Source: Paracentrotus lividus
Lineage: Eukaryota; Echinodermata; Echinoidea; Camarodonta; Echinidae
Reading direction: 5' to 3'
DNA length: 64,000 bases
Assembly (NCBI GenBank): GCA_940671915.1
Contig: CALNVZ010003433.1
Coordinates: 29,600,114 to 29,664,113 of the forward strand
Shown: positions 26,698 through 38,900 of the stretch, piece by piece
Layout of the letters: the number at the start of each line of letters is the position of its first letter
How positions within the stretch are numbered: position 1 is the first letter of the stretch
Translations under genes and position numbers: made by a program
Notes under the pieces: model-generated
Seen by the model: only the letters and a program-made list of their open reading frames with translations
The model's database searches: none
Told to the model about the DNA's origin: nothing

Positions 26698-29600
26698 GGG
26701 CGGGAGGGGAGGGGTACCATTGCACCCATACAACAATTGGGGTTACAATTGGATGACTTACTTGTTATCAAAGATCGAACATTGACATTAACATGAGCAT
26801 AAGAACAAGATAAGGATAAGGAAGGAACAGAAATACAGTGGAAAAAAAAGAGTAGTTGAATTAAAATAAGAAACCAGTATTTATAGAAGATAGCAATGAG
26901 AAGGAAAGAAAAGGGGGAATTCAAAATAAGTGGCCAGGAATCCCCATCCCCCCCCCAAAAAAAAAGACAAACAAAACAAACAAAAAAACAACACACAAAA
27001 ACAACAACAACAACAGCAACATACAAACAAACAAAAATAATATAAAAAAAATAAAAAATAAAGACCCAAGGGGAAGATCTTTGTTGACCCGAAAGAATTA
27101 AGCATCAATGATTTTTGTGGTATATACACATATATGATATTTCAGAGATCCGTAGCTATGTATTACAGTTTCATTTTTTTTTTTCTTTTTACGAAAGTAC
27201 ATGTACATGTATGAATTAGCCCAAGAATTAGCATGATAATGCCTGGGTTATTAGAGTCTGACGCCATTGTTCCTGTGGTAAAAATGTACTCCATTGTTGG
27301 TCTTTATTTAGAAATTGACAAGTAAGATTGTGGATTAGAAAAGAGATTTATCGCACCTTACATGTACATACATGTACTTGTATTATATTGTACATGTGTT
27401 TGAGCAGGAAATGAAATGTGAAATATATCAACATTGACTCAATACACATGGACATGTGCATGATTGTGGTTTGTGTAAAAAAAAATAGACAGAACACTTG
27501 AATTGTTGATTCTATATATGATATACATGTATTTGTGTATTGTCATGCATATTTTCTTTCTTCTGTTCATGTTCACTATATGAGGCTCTTTTCCCAACTG
27601 TTTAAAAAAAAAATTTAATGTTAATTTTCATGAACCAATAACACTTGTAATTGTTCAACACAATATAAAGAGAGAGAAAATGAGGAACAAACTATTTTAC
27701 TGTTTAGTTGGAAAATACTTCATGGAAAATATTGATCTATGATTTAATTAAAAATTTGTACACTTTTAAAAATATATAAATCATATTTTGTGATTGGTAA
27801 TATCTCTCTCTCCCATGCACTAGATCTGATAATTATGGGATGCTACCCCCAGGAGCCCAGGCCCATCACCCTCAGACGCAGTCCCAGGCCCAAGTCCACT
27901 CCGATGACCGGAGGATGGCCTATGACACAGATAACATGTTCATCCCGCCCCCACCTGATGAACCCGCCCCGCCCCCACCCATCGATGGCAATGTTAAGAA
28001 TAAGGTGGCTGCCTTTGCTGCTGCAGCAGCTGCTGCACAGGGTAAGTGTCTTGCTTTATACCCACTTGGTCTATAAACAGCAGTTGGTCCAATTCTCTGA
28101 TTGTCTATTACCATATGGGATAAACCCATGAGGTCTAATTTCCTCTTAGTCTAATACATATTTGGTTTAATTCTCATTTCATCTAATGACTACTTGGTCT
28201 AATTGCCTATTTGTCTAATTACCTTTTGGTCTTATTGCTTTTTCTTCTGATTCCCAAATGAGTAATAGGTCTATAATAAGTTTTGTTACAGGAATTGACT
28301 TATTAGTGTTAGACCAAGTGGACATTAGACAAATTGGAAATTTGACAAAATGGGAATTAGACGAAATGGTAAATAAATGGAGTGACAATTAGATCAAAAG
28401 GTAATTGAACTGGTTGTAGACAAAATAAAATCAGACCATGTGGGATGAGACTAAACAGGCATTAGTCAAAAGTGGGACTGGTTAATAGACCAAGTGGCAA
28501 TTCGCAAGTGTCTTATTTTCTGGTATTAGCTTTATTTTCTTATTTAGACAAGATTAAAAATGTTGTACAAATTTCAATACACTTAGGGAACTACATATAC
28601 ATACAGACTGGTAACATGCATTCATATACTCTCCTTTTCTTGTCCCATTGCAGCCAATGGAAATGGCATCTCACCAAGGGGGTTCCAGTCTCCTAAATCA
28701 GCTCCAGTGAGGTCATCGGAGTCTGAGGAACCTATTGAGTTGCTTGCTATGAGGACAGAGAGGGATGTGGTAAGGAACTATTCATGTTTACTCATTTTTC
28801 TTTTTGTATTTATATTTGCCTATTTTTTATATCTGTTTGATCAAATGGATAATGAATGGTAATCATGCATGTATATATGGGATATAAAAAATATTTTATA
28901 ATCTTTTAGAGTCCTAAAAAGGAATGAAACAAATGAAAAGGCTCTGTACTTTCTCTACACTCGTTATACATGTAGTGTACTATCAATTCAGGACTCATCA
29001 ACATTTCTTTTGATAACCTTTTTGTCTCTAGTTAAAAATGTTTGAAGTCATCTGAGCATCAGCAAACTAATGTTATTCCCTTATTTTGGTTCTTTTCACA
29101 AAACTTGTGGATTCCAAAAGTGGCCATTGTTTGCAATTGCACATTACATGTATTTCTGGGGAAAAAAAAAGATCACTATTATTTTTACTTCAAAAGAATT
29201 ATTGGTAACATGACATTTCCTCTTGCAACAATTGGTCATGGATTTATTTCGTCTAAGATTTAGGGTTAGGATTCGGTTTGCAATAGAGTTTTATGGTAGG
29301 TTTAGGGTAATTGAATCAAATGTCATGGAATTGTATTATCATCATTCTCAATCATTCGTCAATTTCACAGGAGATCCTCAACCACTGCTTTGACGACATT
29401 GAAGCGTTTATCGGCAGACTACAGAAAGCGGCTGAGGCGTACACTGAACTAAGCAGAAGACGACAGAGCAGAAAGAACAGACGGAGAGAACACGGAGACG
29501 GACTGCTCCTGGCGCGATCCAGGCCGCCAACTGACGGAGAATATATCGAGTGCTTCCAGAAATTCAAATTTTGCTTTAATTTACTGGTGAGTAAATACCT

Positions 29601-29876
29601 CTTGGCAGGGAGAAATTCATTGACATATGGGCTAGATGCCTCCTGTTAAAATACGCCCTGTGAATAATGATGATAATAATGATAATAAAATGCCATCGAT
29701 TTGTTTTATATTATTAGGTTGTAGTCCATAATGTCACAGAAACAATCGAACTAAATTTTGTATGCTGCCATTTTTTCGAACTTGGGAGTGTAACATGGGA
29801 CCTTTTTTTTGTGTTACATGTATCGCCCATCAATATTTTGATGAAATTTTACCCTTTTCACATCTCCCTTTGTCCA

Positions 29877-29954
<78 letters not shown>

Positions 29955-32900
29955 TGTCTCTATCTCTCTTCACATTTCTGCACATCTCTGTCTCATTTTC
30001 TCTCTCGATCTCCATCTTTCCCCACCACTTACCAATTTGAAAGCGCACACTCGTAACCTTAATTTTCCATAACTGGTCCACATTTTATTATAAAAATATT
30101 CTTCTCTCCCATCTCTCTCCCAGCAAATGATCACTTTCTTCTTTTTTTCTTTTTTTTTTTTTTCCTTCTCTCCCATCTCTCTTTATGCAAATGGATAATT
30201 TATTTTTTTTTATTTTTTATTTCATTTATATCTATTTTTTCCTATTTTATGCTTGTGAATATTTTGATGACATATCTTATCATCTACCCCCTTTCATTAC
30301 AGGCTAAGTTGAAGGCCCACATCCATGACCCCAATGCCCCTGAGCTGGTTCACTTCCTGTTCGTGCCCCTAAAGCTGATCATTCAGAGTTGTCAGGGACC
30401 TGAGCTGGCTGCCAGCGTAGTCTCTCCCCTCCTCAACCCCCAGGCCGTCGACCTCCTCCAGAACTGCTTGACCTCAAGGCAACATGAACTGTGGATGTCA
30501 CTGGGCAGGGCTTGGACTCTACCATTGTAAGTATCTGGGGGCGTTTCATAAACATTTCATGCCTGACAAGTTGTCAGATCTGACATCTTCACTTGATTTT
30601 GATTGAATGAGAAGCATTGATACTATGGTAACTGTCGTTTAATACAGGACTTGTCGGGGAAAATGGTGAAGAGCTATTAAAAACAAAAATAAACAGTAAA
30701 GATTCTTTAAAGAGAGACAGAGATAATGTGTGAATCATGACGTACAATATTCATGTAGATCTTATAGATATTATGGAAAAAATACTTCACTCTGTGTACC
30801 TTTAACAAAATCCCAGAATTAACAATGCCATCATTGGATAAACAGGCATTTCCTTATTGAAATATTTTAGAACCAATACCCCTAGTTTGTAGTCACTTAA
30901 TAATAACTTTCCATCAGGAACAGTGTTTTACAGTGTCAAGATGTGTTAAATGCAAGTATTCTTTACCTTTACTCTCAGAACGGAATGGCCCAAGGACCGT
31001 CCTGTTTCTCGCTACGTCCCACGATTCCGTGACGGCTGGACTCCAAGACCCATTCCTGAGTCGCAGACCAGTACAGATTTTAACACGACTGTTCTAGTCA
31101 ACAATGCATCAGTAGCTGCCAGTGCTGCAGCAGTGGCTAGGGAATCACCTAGGAGGCTGTCAGATAGGGTAGGTTGTTTGTTTGTTTGTTTGTTTAGTTT
31201 TTTTATTGTATGTTTTATTGAATCAAAAAGGCAATCATATCATACATGTGTACAGATTAATAATTGTAAAGAAAAAAAAAGTGACAAGAAAAAGAATATG
31301 ATTACATAGATATCATTGATTACATAGATAACATTATGTGTTTTGTGAAAGACAAATTTTGATGATACAAGTCATACACTCCTGCTTTCATTACAAGGAA
31401 GTAGGTGACATGAAATTGGTTGAAATTTTATTGGATAGCTTTAAAGATCTTTAGAAATTTAAATGATACAAATATTTTTAGCATTTTAGTAGAAGTGCTT
31501 TTTTCTCAGTTCATTAGAGTGAGAAGGAAAGTTATACATATATGGTGATAATGAAAGAGGAAAAATTGGTCTTTACTTTCCTCATTCTCTGTTCCTCTGT
31601 AGAGCGACCAGCCAGACGGCCCTGTATTTGGCCATCACCAGAGGCAGACGTCTAACGACAGCGGTCATGGTCATATCGCAAACGGCCCAATCATCCACAC
31701 AAACGGTCCAAATGGCCACGCAAACGGGCCTAGTACTCAAGCACCTAACGGTCACTCTAACGGGCCCATTGGTCATTCCAATGGACCGTCCACACATACC
31801 AATGGGAATGGTTATCATCAGAGGCAGTCATCAGACTCATTGACGCACAGCCCAAGGTAGATATTTAGAGAAGCTTGAAATGAGTAGAAAGAAAGGCAAT
31901 CAGGATAACTAGAGGGTGGGAGATAGAGGTAGGGAAGGGAAAGGAAAATGCATGGTATTAAATACGATTACCAATGTTTGATACAAATTATGGGGTAAAT
32001 AACTTTGAATTGTGTTGGTTTCTTTGTTGGTTTGTTTGTTTGTTTTTATATAATAAAACATTCAATATTTCTGCAAAAATAAAAATATTGAATTTTTGCA
32101 CATTTCATGGTTTGTGAGCTATATCTCTAATTTGATCATTTGTAATATTGTAGAGTTTCAAGAGAATAATGACATAGAACTTAAATGAAACTCAAAGGGA
32201 GAGTGTGTGAGAGAGAGGGTGGAAGCAAAAGAGTAATGGAGATGGCGAAAAAGAAATGAGAGCAAATTAGAGGGAGAGAGAGAGAGAGATAGAGAATATC
32301 TGAAATGGTAGGAAAAATGTTCTGGTAAATAATATTTTAATTATTCTACAAATTCTCCAGGGGCTCTGCGATGCCTACACCTCCCCCTCCAGCTCCCAAG
32401 CCTGCAGCTGCCCCTGTCCCTACTGGCAAACCTGGTCGTAGGATGGCAACTGCCATCTTTGATTTCGTAGCACGCAATGCAAAGGAGCTAACTATAATGG
32501 CTGATGAACAATTGGAGGTGTGTATTTTCAATCAATTTTATTAATTTGTTATTTGATTTTATTTGAAAATCGGGCTGCGAGCCGATTTTAGATGCTGTTT
32601 ATGCTGTGTTTTGTACCAAATGTGTTATTCTGATATTCAGGTTGATGCACATGCAAACTCTTCTCATTTTAAACAATACTACTATTTTTGCAATGCATAT
32701 TCAGGCCTATGTGGAGTAAGTATAAGTGAAAGCATGTCATGAAATAATAACTTTAATAACCATCCAGGTATCATGCTATCCATGATAAACAGCCATTTGT
32801 CTGATGGTCTCAAAAACAATTCTTCCAAATAATAATTTTTCTTATTGATATATCATACTTCATATTATTTTGTAGGTTTATTTACATACAGCTCGGGCAA

Positions 32901-35900
32901 TAATTATAAGACCAAACCATATGGAAGCTTAGTAGGAAAGTGGTCTTATAATTACGCACACTTGCACAATATATTTCTCAAGCTGTATCAATTCATTTAT
33001 CTCCTCTCTTTTCATTTGACAGGTCTTGAATGACCAGCGTAAGTGGTGGGAGGTCAGGAATACCTCAGGCCAATCTGGATACGTGCCTTCGACACTCCTC
33101 AAGTTGACCTCCCCCTCTCCTAATACCAACACCAACTCCAACCATGTCCCAGAGCCCCCAGCCAACCTACCGCCTCCTCCACCGCCAATGTCATCATTCA
33201 ATGTAAGCATACTGTCTTTTGTCCTTCTTTTATGAACTGACATGTAGTCAATACATATAATATACTGGTGATGTACACGTACATGGTAGCTGGCATAAAT
33301 TCCTTTTAAACAAGGAAAATAAGTCTTTTCCGTGAATGTAAACTTACTATTGGATGTGTAAAGGACAGCCAGGGGTGGTGTTTCACGATCAGTGATCAGT
33401 TCTTGAGCTAAATTGCGAGCGTAATTAGTATAGCACACAAGAACATGCTCCAGTCATTTGTATAGTAATTTGTAACTTCACGAACAGCATGGTGAAACGC
33501 CGCAAGGGCGGATACATGTAATTCTTTTCCACTCTTAAAAGTGGTTGTTAAGTTCATGAAAAGTCACTCACTTGCTTCCTACACAGGGGTTATTATCATT
33601 ATTTTGTTATACAAAGTGGTCCTGCATGTAAGCATACATGTTGATCTTTTGTGCTGAATATTTCAAAGAGGCAATTGTGTCCATTTCTGTTTCATCTTCT
33701 TACAATTCATTTTAACATGTAAGTTACTTTTTCCTATTCACTGGAAAGGAAGTACATGTATATACATAAATATATGCACTTTATCTTTTCTATGCTCCCC
33801 ACCCTAACAACCGTATTGTTTTTGTTATCTTTCAGGCCCCACCACCTCCTCCTCCCCCACCCCCAGCAGAGGGAACTGGAAGACCAAACTCAACTCACAG
33901 TAAGTTTGGTTGGGATTGATATACTCATTTCTTATTCATATTAACATTGCATCATCTTGGCCATGATCACAACCGGTTGTGTTTGCTTTTGCAATTTGGT
34001 GGATTCACAATACGGTGCGCCACCTATCGATTGCAGCGGACAGGCCAAATTCTCAATGCCCCATGGGAAAAAGTCAACATCGAAATTAATCTCTGTGTGA
34101 TTCGCGCTGCGCTGCATATTTGCATAATAAAATAATAATGAACAAATGCGATTATTATGTGCGCTGGCCTGTATGCCAAGATGGGTCAAACATTTGTTTA
34201 GTTTGTCGACTCGCATTCACTGAGAAACGGTTCGGTCCGCCACTTTTAAAAGGCAGAGGTAAACACACACACACAGTCACATTACACGCTGCACCTGCGA
34301 TGTCGACCCCAAAGTTAGAAATTGGCCTGTCCGCTGCATGCCGATAGGTGGCGCACCGTATTGTGAATCCACCAAATTTTATCCCCACAGCCTGTAGATT
34401 TCATAAGAAATCCTGGTGTTAGATGCAGAGGGGTTCTTCTTATTTTTTTTTTCAAGTGGCGCGAGCAGCAATGTCAAAATGCAAGTATTCAATTGAGTTG
34501 GCAGCACTGATTCATGCCTTGCATTTTGACATTGCCGCCTGAAAAAAAAAATGAACCCCTCTGATCTGCATCTAACTCAAGGATTTCAAATGAAATCTGA
34601 CGCATTTCAGATGCAAAGATATACGCCACCAGTTCTGACCATTGCATTTCATCATATGTCATCAAATGAATTACATAATTAATTAACTTATAAATATTGT
34701 TGATGATTGGTTTGTTGAGGGTTTACATGTATTTTAGATAGCACATTATAATCTGTTTGAGGATAATTTCCTGTAAATTATTTGCATCATGTGGTTCTAC
34801 TGATCACAGTTTTTGTTTTTCATTCATTTTTTGAGGTACACTGATGGTTTCATTGCGAATTTGTTAACAAGGTCTTTCTTTTCATGCACATTTGCCATGC
34901 AGGAATTATACATATTGTACTTTGGTTTTAATGATTGTTAGTTTTGTACTAGGCAGTATGATATCTTACATGTATCATCCATTTTCAAAATGTGGGAAGG
35001 AAAATAAGTATTTTCCGATATCACTGCTTGAACACATTTTCATTTCTTTTCATTCATTTTTTAATTTTTTTTTTAATCTTCATGAGGGAAGTTCATGGTA
35101 CTATTCAATTTTCACTATTAATTTTTAAACATTTTTTTCCCATTAATTTTTTCAACATGGTCATACTGATTGTTTACTTAACAGCTTTATTGATTTTCAT
35201 TAATTTTGCGACATTTTTTTACTGATTATGATTGATTAAGCAATTTCACATCTTTTCATTCTTGCAACATGGGCTGTAGATGATTTCTGATTACTGTTTT
35301 ATTCCACCCTCTTCTCTTTGACTCATCTTTCTATGTCATGTGGTGCTTGCAGATGCTAACGGTATGGACTTTGCTACTCAGCTACAGAACACATTGAAGA
35401 ATAAACAATTTAAGCAACCTAACATCCAAGAGAGAGGTAGGTTGATACACAACCTACAAACAGGTTCTAGGACAATTATCCCCTGGACAACTACCCCTCG
35501 CCAAAAGTCTGCCACCTAATTCTACATGTATTTCTGGGGGGGTTGTAAAAGGGCATTATTGTCCGGGGGTAGTTGTCCTGATACACTACAAACATATAAT
35601 GTGTTTTTTCTTTCTTTTGAATTCACTCTATATTGATTATATGGTACCTCATTGTAGCAGTTATAGTGTGTAGATATTAATTACAACGTGGGGGGCATTT
35701 CATGAAAGGACTTGTGGGACGTTTTGTCAGACAAGTCCTGTTTATTCGACAGTTACCGTAGTAACAATGCTTCTCAGCCAGTCAAAATCAAGCAAAGATG
35801 TCAGATATGACAACTTGTCAGACAAGAAATGTTGATGAAATGCTCTCCTGGTATGTGTGGTATTTGTTTATAGCAGGAAAAAGAGGCTTTTCTTCAGCAT

Positions 35901-38900
35901 TTTTTTCTTTTTTCTCCAAGTATGAACTCATCTAGTGCAATGCATTTTGTAGATCTTGATATATAATAAGTTTTCTACAATCATGATAAAACAACATTGA
36001 AGGTATACATTAGTCTTGGTATATAAATGTATCATGAAAGAAGTTTAGTTTTTGTTTTGTTTGTTTAACATCTCTCACTTTATGAGCATGTACACTGTAT
36101 ACATGTCTGTGTTCATTTCACATAAAGGACCTCCTGAAAATAAAATTGTTTACATTCTCTTTCCCTCGTTACCATAGCGCCAACATCAAACATCCAGTAT
36201 GATACTCTACAGGAAGAACTAAAGAACCGTGTCAGCAATGGCGGCAAGGCTAAAAACTACCGGGTCCCAAGACGAAGCATCAGTGATGTCAAGATGACGT
36301 ACGACTCTAGCAGGGATGATGTCCAGAGGTGGCTAGAGTCCAAGGGGTTTAGTCCCATGTGAGTATTTTGGATGAGGGTTAATTGCTATAATATTTTCTT
36401 GTAGCCCTATGTATGTATTTTGAATGAGGCCTGGCATGCTTTCCTTTAGTCCCATGTTAGTCTTTTCCATGTGGGTAAGAACTACTGGTTTCCAAACTAG
36501 TGGATAATAATTTATGTCACTCTGACATATGATAATGCCATGGACAATGTTCTTCATCAAAAGTTCAAAGGCCTGATTCCTGTGAGCATTTTTCAAAATA
36601 ACCTCTGTTGATAACCCTCTTCTGAAATCTTTATTCTAATATGTATGACTTCTGGATATCATGTCAATTAATATACCAATATAAGTTCAACCATCCAATG
36701 ATAAAAGATTTTACACTCTAGCTCATTTCTCCATCTCTCAGTTTGAATTGCAAGACTGTTCATAGGCTAGTAATCATAACTTATTTGTGTTTACTCCCAT
36801 CAAATGGTCAAATAGATGTTGCAGAGTAGCCCTAGTCTACTGTATAGTTGCAGAACTGTATACTGAATGAAGCCCAGCTGACAAAGGAAGATCTCTATCA
36901 GGGCTGTCATGACAACAGGCCCAGTTTCAACCCCGTCACAGTCTTACTAATAGCCCGGTTCTTCATTCTTTTTACTTGCAGGACCATTCATAGTCTAGGA
37001 ATACTGAATGGAGCCCAACTGTTTAGTCTTACCAAGGAAGAGCTACAGCAGGTCTGTCATGATGACGGGTCTAGGGTCTACTCTCAGCTCATGATTCAAA
37101 AGGCTGCTCTACAGGTAACTTTACAAACCAAGCTCTAAATCCAGTCTATTGAGCCCTAGTCAATATGTTGTAACAGGGTTTTACGTATGTACATGTATGG
37201 AAATGTCCGTAAGCAATATCTTGAATGTATCAAGTACTGCCAACCATGATTTCATATAATGAATATTATAATGGTACTTTTTATGCCTTTGTTTTGTTTG
37301 TCACTGCACTTTCTATTTACTTGTTCTGTGAATGTGAGCCTTTTGCACAAAGTATATCTTCTGTATACTCGTTCAGAGGGAGGTACTCTATTGGAAGAAG
37401 AAGATTGTAAGCACTTGTATTTGTTACTAGTAAAACGAAAGGCTCTGAATATTATTGAAATTAAACACATAATCTCCTCCAAGGTGTATGATAGAAATAT
37501 ATACACTAGTAATTGTTCATAATCATAACATCATACATTAGAACATTTGAGTTGATATATACATTGTATCTTGCTCTCAAATGATAATTAATGTCCAGCC
37601 ATAAAATGTGATTCATATTATTATAACATACTCTTAGTTCAGAAGTTTATTTGCCTTTAGGGTGATTTGTCTGGGCTTCATTTAATGCAAAGGTTTGATT
37701 CTTCAAAAATAAAAATTGGTTTGTTCCTTCACGTACAAACCAATCAATCAGAAAATCAAATGAGGTTTCTCAATCTCAAAATGAATTTTAAGCTTTTTTA
37801 AACCAAACTTAAGATAACCCAACATCATTTCAGATGAACGATCTTTATGTAATTTTCAGATAATCAAACATTTAAGTATAGACGAATTCGGTTTGGGTGA
37901 TGTTTTGTCATGGTAGCAGCCATTGCTGGGGGGCTTCTAATGTACTATGCATGCTCCTTGTTTGCGCATGTATGCGTAACAAAGGAAAATGTACAAACAT
38001 GCAGACATACGCGCACATGGCGCATGTGTAGTACACTGGGTAACCCCCAGCTATATGGTGGGCACATAGAGGGCTCACTTCCATGAAATGTTGCCCGAAA
38101 TCGTCTATAGGAACTCTCTGTACTCCGACTAGCATGCCTTCAGACTAACAAACCTTCAGAAAAATAAGCAGACCCCAAATATATATACACTAGAAACATA
38201 AAACATGTATATTAAAAGTATTAATCATAACATCATACATCTAGCATGATTATACATCATACAATCCTAACAATGCTAAAGATATACCCATACACATGCA
38301 TTATACACTTTGCAGCGAGTTTGTGAAGTGTACATTCATTAATACATAACATATTTTTATAACAAATTATGTTAATCATTCATAATGCATATAAAGCATG
38401 ATCCCTGTATGCATGAGGAATATTAATTCTGTAACACAACACCGCACAACTTGCACGCAGTTGCAATGGTATTGACATATTGTAAATATTATGTATAACT
38501 TACATTTCTCATACTTTCGTATCCTTAGTTCATTCTACTTTAAATGTAAGAAATAAGTATTCTCTAGGTACAGTTGATGCATGTGGATGATGCTAAATAC
38601 TAGATGTTTTATTGCAAAAAAAAAAAAAAAAAGTAAATATTCACGTAGAGGTTTTTTTGGCTAGAGTCAAAAAACAAATTAAAATTACCAGTAAATTTAC
38701 AAAAAATTATAAACTACATGTTGTATTAATGTTACATTAATTTGTGAAAAACATTATTGAGATCAATCTTACTGAATAGAAATCAGTTACATTATCAAGA
38801 AGTAGGAAAGGAAAATGATTGCTTTGCATACACAGGTGTAGGAAGGAAATTAGATGCAGGGCAAATTTGAAGAAAAAAATTGAACAAGAGTAACATTTAC

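Larger units (their letters stand above)
21263..27823 (+). other. EPS8 long intron with several repeats
   Basis: A 6.8 kb intron in total. It holds a foldback element (24228-24905), a tRNA-derived SINE (26119-26400), a GA/G tract (26665-26712) and A/T homopolymers. CCCTAA-like words occur near 23700 and 24160 but do not form an array. No additional exon was recognised. Confidence 0.6.

Noticed and set aside
29762-30081. Serine/leucine-rich or arginine/glutamate-rich open frames
   Set aside because: They are translations of the CT microsatellite within an EPS8 intron.
34155-34388. Pair of similar minus-strand frames reading [11 protein letters not shown] (here and, inverted, near 33970)
   Set aside because: The similarity comes from the terminal inverted repeats of the MITE at 33993-34378, not from a protein repeat.
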